A DNA stretch of 64,000 nucleotides from Rhipicephalus microplus (lineage: Eukaryota; Arthropoda; Arachnida; Ixodida; Ixodidae): positions 237,244,088 to 237,308,087 of the forward strand of contig NC_134700.1 in assembly GCF_043290135.1 (NCBI RefSeq), written 5' to 3'. The notes under the pieces were generated by a model. That model was not told the origin of the DNA. It saw only the letters and a program-made list of their open reading frames with translations, and did not search any database. Both the position numbers and the translations under genes were made by a program. Shown here piece by piece: positions 42,201 to 52,268 of this stretch. Every line of letters begins with the position of its first letter. The stretch's first letter is position 1.

Positions 42201-45200
42201 CATACACAACACAGGCATAATGGTGTACTATTAGTACATATATACGCACAAAGTATTGTCGCAACAAAAAATACAAAAAGCTCACAGGTATGAACAGAGG
42301 GATTGGCAGCAATGCAGTGGCAATTCCCTGTAATAAGTTTTTTTAGCCGTAGAACACTTACCTCTTCTTAGCCCATGGTCAAAAGTTGTCTCACTATAAA
42401 TGGCTGAATTGTTGTGATAAAATAGCAAATGTGGTAATTGGTACTTCAAGAAATATTTTCTGAGGTGGGTGGCCCTACTGTATGCAACATTCATTGGAGT
42501 AATTTATATAATCCTTGTTGTCAGTGGAAATAAAGTTTAATAAACGTTACAATGTGCATCACGAAGTGAAACGTTACAATGTCCTCGCTTGTTCGTAGAG
42601 GCTTCCTAATGATCTTTTATTAAATTATTTTTGTACTTCACACTCCTATAGTTAAATAAGGTAGTTTTATTTTCTAATTTACTTTGATAGGATTTTCTTT
42701 CCTTTTCTTGGCCTAGAAATGGCTTTATGTGAACAGAGGGACTGTTTCTGAGATTTCAGTTCATTTGACATTGAACAGTGCATGTTAAAAATTCGTTAAG
42801 TGATTCTCTCGATAAGGTGCTTCATAAAACCAACTTCGCTTTCAGTTGGTTGTCTCGCCCTTATAGAAAAAGTAGAAATAGTCCCTGTATAACCATCAGC
42901 TTTATTTTTATCGCTGTGCGTTAGGTAACAAAAATATGGTATCGCCGAATTTGTAGAGGCCCTGAAAATCTTTTTCAGCTAACCATGGAATAGGAGGAGG
43001 AGGAGGAAGAAAGTTTAGGCGGAAAGACAGGGAGGTTAGCCGGTTCTTAGACTGGCTGGCTACCCTGTGCTGGGGAAAGGGTGAGGGGAATAAAAGATGT
43101 TAAAAAGAAATGTTGCGAAGAGAGAGAGAGAAATTACAAAAAATGAAAATAAAAAATAAATAAAATGAAAATGATTTCACTGAAAGAGCTTACTGCCTCA
43201 TGAATTCAACGCCGCAAACATCCTGAGAATCCGTCCCGTACGAGCGGTGCTACAAAAATTTGTCGCATGCTGCAATTGCATTCTCTCTTCTCTTGTCCCG
43301 ACGAAAGCGCTGAAAGCTAAAGGAAGGGGAATGGCATGGGCAAAGAAAACACGTCCGGTGCACCTCGTGACCTTGAGCACTTTTTTCTTCGAGTACGCGG
43401 CTTTCTCAGTGTGATCGCGTGCGCACGCGTGGGCAGGTCGCGGCCTTCCGGGGCGACCCCTTTATTGCCTGCACGCGCAATGTTCAAATCAACCTATGGC
43501 TGACAGATAGCCTTCTACGAGAGCTTCCTCTGTCATTGTCGACACCTGCGATACTTCGGTGCAGCAAGCAGGGCCTAACACTTCATGCTTTTTAGGTAAT
43601 TTTTACATCGCCCAACACCACTTTCTGTCATTTGTCGACAGAAGAGAGTAATTTTAGCTGACTTTAATAATTTATTGTGGATCTCAGGCCGCGTGGTGTA
43701 CTATATTTGGCTAGCGTGTTCTCGGGAGCCTCTACTACCAATCGGCCGTGTTTTGTGACCTGGCTGAGTACGTGTTTCAGGGCCCCTTTAAAGCACCTTT
43801 CAACTACAGATTCCAAATGTAGATTTTTTTTTTCCTTTCGCAAGTAGCCCAGACCAGCAGCAGTTTTCAAATTCAACTTTTACCGTTATCATTTGCATTT
43901 ATTGGACCTTCCATGCTATTTTTTTTTATTACAGAAGCTTTTCGCATTTTTGTCATCTTGTACCGCCTTATCTTTTTTTCCAGAAACGTGGCACAAACTG
44001 AGCAAGGACAACAAAAAGAAACGTGAGTGTCGGGGCAACAATGCATACATTACTTACGTGTCTCCAACGTTTTGATCAACTTAAATAGAAAACTATGCTA
44101 TTGTTGGAACACTAGTGAATAATGCAGTAACAAGCCCATTGACTTGTCTGAGCCTCATTTACACGGTGCACGGTCACAGGCTACAGGTTCTAATTGTGTA
44201 AACTTCTAAGCATTGATCAAGAGTGGTATGCTAATGAACGCATCTCTATTTTCGTATTCAAACAATTAGAGGCATTTTAATGGTGATGATAATGCTGCCA
44301 AAAGAAAGATTAAAGCGTACTTAGCCCTGGTGGCGCCAAGTGTGACGAAAGTGTGGAGCTGAGCAGTATTTCTTCTTTCTCTTTGGTTTTTTGTTGCTTG
44401 TTCCATTCCACAGTTTTTATACTTCTTATACTATTTTATTTTTATCTTTCCCCCTTTCTTTCTCTTTCTATTTATCCTTCGGTTCCTTTTTCTGAATATT
44501 TATACGGGCTTGGTGTTATCGTGTTTCCCTAGTCGTAGCATTAGTCAGCCCCTAATATCATTATCAAGGCACTCGAAGAACAAGAAGGCTTCTCTCTAGC
44601 CCGTGCACGCGCTCAGTATGCCTCAATTGGCTATTGATACGCTAAATGCGGTTTTCTTTGCTATATCAAGGCGTACGAAAAACAAGAGGAGGACCACTCT
44701 TTGACGTTGGTGTGCGCTCAATCGCTACAGCTCGCTATGATATGTGGTTTTTCCTGCGTTACGCCGCCATTGCCCGGGAACTTTAGTGTCTTGACACTTA
44801 CTGGACTGCACTGAATTGACGCCACTCCACTTTGCCGTTTGTGACTAAGAGTGGCTTTTACGAAGTCACTCTCCTTTCGGATTGCAATGGCTAACAACCA
44901 CTTTTTGGGACACCTGTGGTAGCAAGGAAATCTTAAAAGAGTATTCTCCGCGACTGTCCTCGCTACAATACACAGACATCTCCAGCAGCCGCTATAGCTG
45001 GCATAGATCAGAGACCAAGTACAACAGAAACCGTTCTGAAATGTCGACCCTGGGAGGACATGGCGGGTGCAGACGAAGAAGGCGGTGCTAAAATTCCTGA
45101 AGGCAACTGACTCGCACAAGCGTATATAAACTTACTGCGCTATGGTGACTGTGAAATACTTTATATGCGCTCGCTCTCCCCTCTCTCTCTTTATCCATCT

Positions 45201-48200
45201 TTAAAGCTCTCCCGCCCCTTTCCCTTGTGTAGAGTGACATACCAGTCATATTAAACAGGTTAACATCCCTGCCTTCTCTTTTCTCCTTTCCTAAGTTGCA
45301 TAAAGCTTCGACGACGGCACACGACGTTCTGGCTCTCTAGAGTGCTCTGTACATAAAACGGCTTGTGCGCTGCTTTCGTGGTGCACCCGATATCACTGTT
45401 ACCTTCTCAACCATCAATAAATATCTTTGTAAAAGCAACACAGTGTCCATGTTTGACAATATGAATTCGCCTGCTTCGACGTTCCCGTATTAGCATAACG
45501 TGAGGCGTACGCAAAGGCCCCATGTTAAGAGAAGTGTCCCGAGTGGTGCGTAGAGTTCGAAATGAAAAAAAAAAAATACGCACGACGAAGCGCATCAGTT
45601 TTCTTCGTCATTTCTAGGCGATGCTGCATCGTAACCAAAACGTCATAAACGCTAAAGATCTGCTCAGCTCGTAACTGATACAACAAGCATTTATTGGGGG
45701 TGCAATGCTTGTTCTTTACAGGAAAGTGTCTCGTGTGCCATCGTCCGAAAAACCAAGTGCGCCATTTTTGCAAGAGCGACGTTGGTAAGTCTGACACTGT
45801 AGCGTCTGTAGTAATACTCATGGAGGGGTTTTTTTAATGCTTATGATAGCACTTCGATAACGCAATTAAAGGTCTAGCTTGTCATGGGGATCGCTTTCAG
45901 CCTAGGTCTAGACGGTCAATTTCATCGCACTTACCACTTCCCAAGGCAGATGATGAGCTGGCATAATTATGTGACAGTCTAAGGGCCACACTCACCAGGG
46001 TGCCTTCGTGATTAAATAAATGAAGCTTGAATTCCTGACCACAGTGGCCGCATTTAAATGGAAACGAAACGCGCTCGCCCGTGTGCTTTTAAAGGCCAAC
46101 TACGGTGATTTTTTGACGATGTCGGGATAATGGTGGTTTTATGTTCCTTAGGCACTCCTCTCACGCGCCGGATAACTGAAATGCTCAAAAAATTCGAAAA
46201 CAAAAATTAAATGCATGAAACCGCTATACCGAAACCGAAACCTAACAGAGTGCTCTTCTACGTGTGACGTAAATATTTGCCTGACGCTGCCGGAACCTGC
46301 CTAATTGCACATAATACGCACCAGATGGCACCATCTGTTCACGCAGTCTGTGGCGATCGACTAAAACGTTTATGCTGTTATGGTTAATATACGCGGAATC
46401 GTGTGTGGCTCACAACACATAGCAGACAAGCAGACGTTGCAGTGGCACATCAGTTCATCCCTTCCGCCAGGCGAAACTCGACGTCACACACACACAATGT
46501 TGCCATCTATTCTATCAAGTGGGGAGAGCGTCTTGAGACAAGCTATAAAATTTATCTGAAAGGAATCTGTGAAACTCTACAACCTGCAATTTGGCATGAA
46601 TGGCGCAAACGTTCAAGCTAACCTACTCACTGAATTTCATTGAGATACACTGACTGCGAAAAATATCCGGAGGTGGCATTTAAACTGAGGCGCTCGTTAA
46701 CGAACCGTGGGAAGTCAAAACTAACAGGAAGTCGCCCACCATGCTGAAACTCACAGTGATATAGTGGGTCTGCCATGTAAAAGCTTCCGAACGTTACTGA
46801 CACACTTCAGCAATCTGCTACTAATACCAGGGTATTCTAGACTAGAAACCTTATACGCCACCATCCATAGTAATGAACCTTGCTGGCACCGCATGTCACA
46901 CGGATGAAAATAACACCATTGATTATTTAACATCTTTGAGGCGTGTTTTGTTGTATAAAATATCCGCAACTTATCACCAACTTTTTTCATAATTAGATTG
47001 ATGTAGCTTGTAGCAGAACCTATACAAGTTGAGTGTAGCCAGGTTTGGAGCTGTCACCACAAGTGTTTTAAATTAGCACATCCTAAGAGAGCAACGTCTA
47101 CCTGCCCTTTTACTTAAGCTTTATATTTAACTTGCTTGTAAGGTGTGGTTCTTTTTCTTTTCTTGTATTGCCGATGGCCGTTGTAAATGTCTTGCATTGT
47201 CACATTTTCTTGCCTCTGCTAGTACATATTTTTTTTTGGCAAACTGTCTTTCAAAATGTGCCACAGTTACTCATCTGCAGCACCCCATGCATATTTTTTA
47301 AACGAAGGGACACATTTATCACTATATACTAAAAGCCACGCATCGTCAAAACTAAAGTTTTCATGGCGCAGAGTTCTTGTGGTGTCTTTTAATAACTCTA
47401 TCTTTATCACGTTCACAAACGCGTCAATAAACTTGTGTGTACAAGCGTAGAACTACATATCTTCGGTCTTATGGATAAAAATGGCGCCCGGTAGCTGTTG
47501 GCTATCTTCTCACTCTCGTTGTTTTCCCGCGACACAATTCTAATCAATGTCATGTGCAGACTGCCAGAAGCGTGCTTTGTTAAGCTGTTTCCGTAAGTCA
47601 CGAAGTATTGCGCCCAACCGAAGTACTTCTTCTTTTGTGGCCCAACCACTGCCAGCAAATTCGTGCAGTGTTTGCAACCCTCGCTCAACCGGTCACGAAC
47701 GAAACTAATCTTAGTCGTGGCAGAAGTTTGACGAACGCGTCATTGACACTGAGCGCGTAGTTGCGTGACATGGGTTACTCTTGGCACAAGAAATCAAACA
47801 AGCGCTCGTGTAGTTTTCAATGGCAGTCGACCACTTTTAGAACTCTAGCTCTGGCGTAATATTCTTTCATCCATCCCTCCAGCACTGTCAGTTGCTCAAA
47901 ACGGGACAATGCAGATGCTGCGGAAGTAACAAGATGTGCCCCGATGTTTATTTGTGCGTCTAGATTTGGCAAACAGCGTGATGAACTAGGTTAGTACCGT
48001 ACGGGTAAAATAAAGTGTGATATCAGAAATTGTCTAGAGATCTGAGGCACTGGTGAAGACTCGTACAACTCGCACAGACCATTATGCCGGCCATGTCGTT
48101 GGCAGCCAGATTGTCCCGGCCACAATGCACATTGCAGAGGAGAATCGCTCAGACATCCGACTTGATCTGAACACATAAACCAGCCACCACTGGGCATATT

Positions 48201-50986
48201 TTCAATTGCGCATTGTCCAAAGCAAGCAATTACCAGAATAAAGCACTCACTGACTCAAACGAGACGTCGTTTTTCTTTTGTTGTTATAACGACTTGCGTG
48301 TACATCTTCTCTATCCCCGGTATCTCACGAGGAATCTGGTCTCTAATGATAATGCTGTCCTTGATACCCGCGTTTGGGCTGAAATTACGCCGATGCTATC
48401 CCAACCGCAGACAGCGCAAACAACTGTCCGCTACTCAACGTTAAATTGGCCAGTTTTAATCTGCGAGTACTGTGCGCAGGCTATCGACACACTGGTCGAA
48501 AAAAAAAAAGTCAGAGATCGTTTTGAGTGGTTCGTCAAGGCCTATCGTCGATGCGTGGGCTACTGACATGTCTTTATTCGATTACTTTTGTCGCGAGGCT
48601 GCTTAGTTTCTAATGCTTTCTGTTCGCTTTTGCTAAAGAAAAGAATGAATAAAAACTTTGTTGTTGCCTATGCTTATATGATCGTCGTCTTAAGTCTTAA
48701 TGTTGCAAGGTGAACAGAGAATAAGTGTAGACAGCCAGATCGACATCTGGTTTGCTACTCGGTGCTGGAGAGGAAAAAGGGGCGTATGGAAGGAAGAGCT
48801 CGAAATGACCAGTCATTTCTAAGCACGCGCGAAATGTGCGTTCAAACAACAAAGTAAGTGTGTGAAGGCTGAGCTTGGTCATCTGTACTTCAGCTGAATT
48901 GTTCGATGTGCTTGCGAATATACTTGGCATTCAAATCAAGGTAATCTTTAGATCTTGCAGCATTTGACTACATTAAGAAGCCTGCACCTCACTCGGTGTA
49001 TTCAGCACATACGGTCACGACCAAGCTTGAATCGAGTGCTCCACAGAGTGTCTTGGAGCAGTTCGATTGACGCCCTCGCTGCGTATCATTGGGACATGCA
49101 AGCATAGCATACGATTCGAAGCCGATATGTTACCCATACATTCCGACATAGTGTCCAAGGATACCGAACTACTTATTTTGGCATCAGTGCCCGGCGCTTC
49201 CCGCTGGAATCAATTAAACCAGTCCAGGTCATACAGCAAAGCGTTTAATTTAAGCAGGCTGATGACTGTACATCGCATTCTGTAAAGATTTGGCATGCTT
49301 TTGTACGAAATCAAAAAAAAAGTAGGAAAACGTGAATAACTTTTGTGAAATAATGTAGTTTCTGAAACACTCCAATTTGATTTTTTTAGTTGTCCTAAAT
49401 GTATCAGTGGCAGCAGAAACAAGTAACTCTTTCCCTCCCATGTACTTGCGGTCGAGTACTCCTTGTTTTCAAAATAATAAGGAAATTTGTTTTTAAAAAA
49501 TTGGGCAAAATTGTTTGTTCTGGTTTGAATTGAGGGATATTGGATGCTCATGACAGTGGAGCAGAAGTTTACATAACATGAGCCAATCCCCTGTCAGATC
49601 AACAAGAAAGGTTAGTTAAATAAGTTCACTAAAACAGTAGACACTTAAATTTAAGTTGAAATTATTGCCGCAATAACCCCACGCATTTTTTCTACGGGGC
49701 CTTTGGAAACGAAACGTAAACGTGAAGTTAAGCGCGTGTGTTTTGCCTTTCTTGCTGTCCGTGTCTTTGAACTTCCTACGAAAATAGCGCTGAGGTTCGC
49801 TTTGGCACCATGTCTGCCAGTTAACCAAAACAATGCACCAGGGGACGCAGAACGTCGGCGTGCGAAGGCTAAGACACCTGAATCGTCGATTACGGTCGCC
49901 GTACATTTTTTTTTTTTTGAAAGCAGCGCTGTTATGGTTGAGGTTCACTGTATATTGAAGGTATAACCTACTTTTCCTACGTCTCGAATTTGAGACAGCA
50001 GTATCAGTATATCGAAATGTTAGTCTAGTACGCGCCCTTTTTTTTTCCTCTTCATCGTCTTTGTCTTCTATTTCACTCCCAGACCACGTGTGCCGATGTT
50101 TCTGGTATGCGGCGCAATAACTCTGATTAGCGACAGAATGAGGACACATCTTCATAAGGCGACATTTGAACCAGTATGCACACGATCTGATGGCGAGTGT
50201 CGTAACTACTCAGCTATATTGGCACTATAGCAGGGCGTAGCTTAGCCTAGCCTTGTATATTCTGACATAGCAGGTGGGGGGGGGGGGGGGGGTAAAAAGA
50301 AACTGAGTGCACAGTTGATGAAAAGGAGGAAAGAAGCACGTACAAAGCAGTAAGTGGAAATATACAAAAAGAGCCGGAAAAGAAAACGTGAGAGAATGGG
50401 CAAATCGAGATAGAACGGTTGTAGAGAGAAAAACAGATAGAAACTAAGGGATAGAGATACAGATAAATATAGACATAGAGTGAAAAAAATCTACACAAGG
50501 ATGCAAGCATAACCATAATATAGTATAGTAAGGGGCAGGATAGAGGTAAGGTGAAAGCTTAGCACAAACAGCACCAGGTAGGGGACCATCGGCTCATCTA
50601 TAATTGTGCCTTACGTGTCTCAGTCGAAGCTGCGTCAATTTTTCTGTCTATGCTTCCGCGCAGTGATGCAAGCCAAAGTGCTATCAGCGGACTTCGTGGA
50701 CGGCTACCTGCGCTACGACGTGGCCGTGTCCCAGTCCTACCGCAACCTGTTGGACCTGCAGCCGCGCGAATACCTGTGGGCGCGAAACAGCCGCTGCGCG
50801 TGCCCCAGGCTGCGCGTGGGACGAGAGTACGTGATCATGGCGCACGAACAGCGCAACTACGCCGCCAAGGAGTCCAAGTTGGTGGTCGACTCCCGGTCGT
50901 TCGTGCGACGCTACACCGAACGACGCCATCGTCAGCTCACCAGACTGCGCAAGCTCCAGGGTCGAAAGTGCAACCTGACTACGTGA
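33222..50986 (+). CDS. ADAMTSL5: ADAMTS-like protein 5 (ADAMTSL5-like), 12 coding exons, assembled gene
   Basis: Joined coding exons: 33227-33292, 34858-34982, 35689-35767, 36000-36117, 37080-37201, 38972-39083, 39908-39994, 40112-40314, 41167-41449, 43984-44022, 45722-45784, 50664-50986. Every junction is GT-AG, the phases agree throughout, and the total is 540 codons including the stop. Predicted order: signal peptide (1-~20), TSR1 (~37-91), ADAMTS cysteine-rich module (~92-190), spacer (~191-330), Thr/Ser-rich linker (~330-410), NTR module (~413-539). There is no metalloprotease or disintegrin domain, so this is ADAMTS-like rather than ADAMTS. Among ADAMTSL proteins only ADAMTSL5 combines one TSR, Cys-rich, spacer and NTR; the human protein is about 480 residues. 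Family knowledge: secreted, binds fibrillin microfibrils and heparin; a matrix role here is inferred. The start of exon 2 and the 5' UTR are the least certain parts. The nearest alternative is another ADAMTSL/papilin-type protein, but the NTR argues against that. Confidence 0.85.
34858..34982 (+). CDS. ADAMTSL5: ADAMTSL5-like exon 2: first half of TSR1
   Basis: Encodes a short serine run and then AWSDWNFWSPCSRTCGGG, the start of a thrombospondin type 1 repeat. The WxxWxxW pattern is the known C-mannosylation motif, and CSRTC fits the O-fucosylation site used by POFUT2 on TSRs. The donor is gtaatg after 34982, phase 2. The acceptor is ambiguous: CAG at 34857 (used here, phase 0, matches the signal-peptide exon), 34865, or 34818, all followed by open sequence in this frame. 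Confidence 0.8.
35689..35767 (+). CDS. ADAMTSL5: ADAMTSL5-like exon 3: second half of TSR1
   Basis: A 79-nt exon between ctttgcag and gtatgc. It completes a split Arg codon and continues the TSR with NCTGTLWEHKLCNTE, matching the family pattern that precedes CPPGS at the TSR/Cys-rich border. Only this frame gives the expected cysteines, and it fits phase 2 in, phase 0 out. Confidence 0.8.
36000..36117 (+). CDS. ADAMTSL5: ADAMTSL5-like exon 4: start of Cys-rich module
   Basis: Bounded by gcatttcag and a|gtaagg. Encodes KCPPGSEDFTDVQCSAFN and on to a Trp-containing stretch. The CPPGSxDFRxxQCSxxN pattern is the hallmark opening of ADAMTS/ADAMTSL cysteine-rich modules. The exon ends in phase 1. 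Confidence 0.85.
37080..37201 (+). CDS. ADAMTSL5: ADAMTSL5-like exon 5: Cys-rich module
   Basis: Bounded by cctttgcag and gtgagc. Encodes NPCELRCRSQDS, then a hydrophobic strand, DGTSC and CVNGRCK. This is the family pattern PCxLxC...DGTxC...CxxGxCK. It joins directly in phase to DVGCD in the next exon. Confidence 0.87.
38740..38815 (-). repeat. Possible LINE tail in intron 5, reverse orientation
   Basis: The complement carries gttaactcctctgactttt followed by a CT-rich run, a diverged version of the LINE 3' signature. It lies in the ADAMTSL5-like intron 37202-38971. Confidence 0.4.
38972..39083 (+). CDS. ADAMTSL5: ADAMTSL5-like exon 6: end of Cys-rich module
   Basis: Bounded by caatcttgcag and gtgagt. 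Encodes DVGCDGIIESG, then DECGVCGGRNLTC, the near-invariant CGVCGG motif that closes ADAMTS/ADAMTSL cysteine-rich modules. NLT is a possible N-glycosylation site. Phase 1 at the end. Confidence 0.88.
39908..39994 (+). CDS. ADAMTSL5: ADAMTSL5-like exon 7: start of spacer module
   Basis: Bounded by tttttcctag and gtacgt, 87 nt, phase 1 in and out. Encodes a strand pattern around TIIPRGATNIRVEDDSHNV, matching the spacer-module consensus (IPxGAxxIxVxE...N) of ADAMTS proteins. Confidence 0.85.
40112..40314 (+). CDS. ADAMTSL5: ADAMTSL5-like exon 8: spacer module
   Basis: Bounded by tgtgttgcag and gtaagc, phase 1 in, phase 0 out. In the phase set by exon 7 it reads through without stops. It contains AGGTSFTHEMAENGSEAL and then TAVGPTMKAVTLA, the expected spacer pattern of a glycine turn, a Tyr/His-rich strand and xGPT. 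Other frames are also open, but the joined phase singles this one out. Confidence 0.82.
41167..41449 (+). CDS. ADAMTSL5: ADAMTSL5-like exon 9: end of spacer and linker
   Basis: Bounded by tcgtttgcag and a|gtaagt. Opens with VYMVKKANSSVRYQYWVPKE, the closing strands of the spacer (family pattern ending YxYxxP). It then runs into a Thr/Ser/Asp-rich, probably unstructured linker containing an NTT sequon. Phase 1 at the end. Confidence 0.83.
42028..42200 (+). repeat. SINE body in intron 9
   Basis: gcggctgcattttaatggag ... ctgcacgttaaaaaacccca ... gagccctctaccacggcgtc ... gttaaaccccacatatcaat. Same sense orientation as the ADAMTSL5-like gene, within the intron 41450-43983. Confidence 0.75.
42985..43140 (-). 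repeat. LINE 3' tail fragment, reverse orientation
   Basis: The complement reads a CT run, cccagcacagggtagccagc, and ggctaacctccctgtcttt. This parallels the 3' UTR of the LINE at about 24,975-25,090 (CT run, agcgtagggtagcaaaccgg, ggttaacctccctgccttcc). Confidence 0.65.
43984..44022 (+). CDS. ADAMTSL5: ADAMTSL5-like exon 10: 39-nt basic linker exon
   Basis: A very small exon with a long pyrimidine tract before CAG at 43981-43983 and a strong donor (c|gtgagt). It keeps phase 1 in and out and encodes a lysine-rich linker (TWHKLSKDNKKK). Position, splice signals and phase support it. There is no domain homology, so it could be alternatively spliced. Confidence 0.6.
44550..45300 (+). pseudogene. 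Degenerate LINE 3' fragment in intron 10
   Basis: Near 45,075-45,125 one phase reads AVLKFLKATDSHKRI, the same C-terminal motif as in LINE ORF2. It is followed by a CT-rich stretch and the tail caggttaacatccctgcctt, which closely matches the 3' end of the LINE at 25,060. Upstream sequence to about 44,550 has many stops but related composition. The left border is approximate. Confidence 0.6.
45722..45784 (+). CDS. ADAMTSL5: ADAMTSL5-like exon 11: N-terminal strand of NTR module
   Basis: A 63-nt exon bounded by ttctttacag and g|gtaagt, phase 1 in and out. Encodes CLVCHRPK, then HFCKSDV. A CxxC pair followed by FCxSDxV is the standard opening of netrin-like (NTR/TIMP-like) modules, and the next exon continues it directly with VMQAKV. 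Confidence 0.85.
46044..46090 (+). repeat. Short SINE-like remnant
   Basis: gtggccgcatttaaatggaa then gcccgtgtgctttt, matching the first part of the SINE body only. Confidence 0.4.
50276..50480. repeat. G17 run followed by purine-rich sequence
   Basis: Seventeen G's (50276-50292), then about 190 bp of A/G-rich sequence with gatagag/agatag motifs like those at 62,700-62,960. Lies in intron 11 of the ADAMTSL5-like gene. Confidence 0.6.
50664..50986 (+). CDS. ADAMTSL5: ADAMTSL5-like exon 12: NTR module and stop codon
   Basis: Bounded by ccgcgcag upstream and ending in a TGA stop. Encodes about 107 residues, including SADFVDGYLRYDVAV, CACPRL, VGREYVIMAHE and a C-terminal KCNLTT. Together with exon 11 the module has six cysteines, the usual NTR number. 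The exon is much richer in G+C and CpG than its surroundings. No clear AATAAA was seen close downstream, so the mRNA 3' end is not placed. Confidence 0.9.
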
Positions 50987-52264
50987 AACCGCAGTTTCAT
51001 CCAGCCGAACGCAGCGGGTGTGTGTGTGATGCCGAGTGGAACCCGGTAACTACTAGTGACACAGCTGCGAGTGCAGTGACTTCCAGTGCATAATAAGTTG
51101 CCCACGATAGCTTGCTTGCGCATACCGGAAGCACAGACATGGTGAGCCTGTGGGCGTGTGACTCGGAATCGAGAAAGTGAATGCTTGTGGACCGTTGGTG
51201 AAGTAGATACAAATGCCCCGAAGTATTCCCTGTAGTAACTGAGCGTGCCCTTCAAGCGTACTGGTTGGGTGGCTTCAAAATGACGGACCAGTATTGGTGC
51301 GCAAGAATGTCTCGCGAGAAACCATTTCTGTGCACTAAGTCAGCATCGACATTCAAACATCGACTCGAGACGAGCGAAATCGCAGCATGCGTTCTCTCAC
51401 AGGCCTAATCTCACTCTTTCACTTTCTCGAATGTTCACTTAGACCTGAATTGTTTTGTTGCATAATGTTCTGACAGACAATCGCAAATGAATTCTCTAGC
51501 AGATGAAGAATGAGAACTTAATTCTTTTCACTATCCCGGTAAGTTTAGTCTTGAGCAGTTTATTCCCCTGATTAAGTTAAATCATTTGTAGTGAACATTT
51601 TCACAGGCAGCATTCTATCAAATACTTGTTGCCGAGTCGTCTGCCTTCCCCGGGAATGTTGTTCAGTATTCAGAGAAGTCCTGCGGCAGGGTTTCTTTAT
51701 ATTCATATCAATGTTACTACACCAAAGACATATTTTTATCCCGATGATGTTCTCTAAAAAGTACCAAATGTTAACTCTTTTTGCACGCAATGCAAACATT
51801 TACAATGACGAAGATGCAATTGCTACGATTCCATTTTTTTTTTCGTGAATAACTGTGTTGTACATTGCAATGTTATTGATGTTCTCAGAAGTTATTTTTG
51901 TCATCTTTATTGACTACATATGTGCGTTAACGACCTTTGCAGTCTTTTCACATTTCACAGGTTTGCAAAAAAGAACACCAGTTCTACTTTACACACTTGT
52001 CCGGTTATTTATTGATCTCCTTGCTTAAGATTATACAAGTCACCCACCTAGTGGAAATGTTTTGATACCTTTCTATTCTTCTATGTGTCTTTATTATTGA
52101 AAGTTGTATGTGTCAAGGTGTTCGTTGTTCGCCACTCCTTGTACAGAAATGTACGCCTGTCTGAGCGAAAACTATGCCTTCGTTTTTCAAAAAGAAAATA
52201 GTCCGTTGTTTGTCTGAATGGTTCAGTCACTTTAGTGCTCAAACTACCACCCACATTTCGCCAT
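50987..52264 (+). other. 3' untranslated/flanking region of the ADAMTSL5-like gene
   Basis: About 1.3 kb of AT-rich sequence between the stop codon and a TTAA-flanked element. No ORF of note and no canonical AATAAA was seen close to the stop, so the 3' UTR may be long or use a variant signal. Confidence 0.5.
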
Positions 52265-52268
52265 TTAA

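Larger units (their letters stand above)
41450..43983 (+). other. Intron 9 of the ADAMTSL5-like gene, with repeat insertions
   Basis: Holds a plus-strand SINE fragment at 42028-42200 and a minus-strand LINE 3' tail at about 42985-43140. A GC-rich patch lies near 43,390-43,480. Before the SINE, around 41,690-41,960, a short frame ends in DAYHLIWTC, which resembles a LINE C-terminal zinc motif but is too degraded to assign. Confidence 0.6.
45785..50663 (+). other. Long intron 11 inside the NTR module
   Basis: About 4.9 kb separates the two exons of the NTR module. It contains a short SINE-like remnant near 46,044-46,090, a 17-base G run (50276-50292) followed by purine-rich sequence, and a cysteine-dense candidate exon at 47,882-47,968 (see findings). 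The longest open frames on either strand show no domain. Confidence 0.65.

Noticed and set aside
49616..50155. 179-codon minus-strand frame
   Set aside because: Lysine-rich from T runs, no domain, lies within intron 11 antisense to a well-supported gene.
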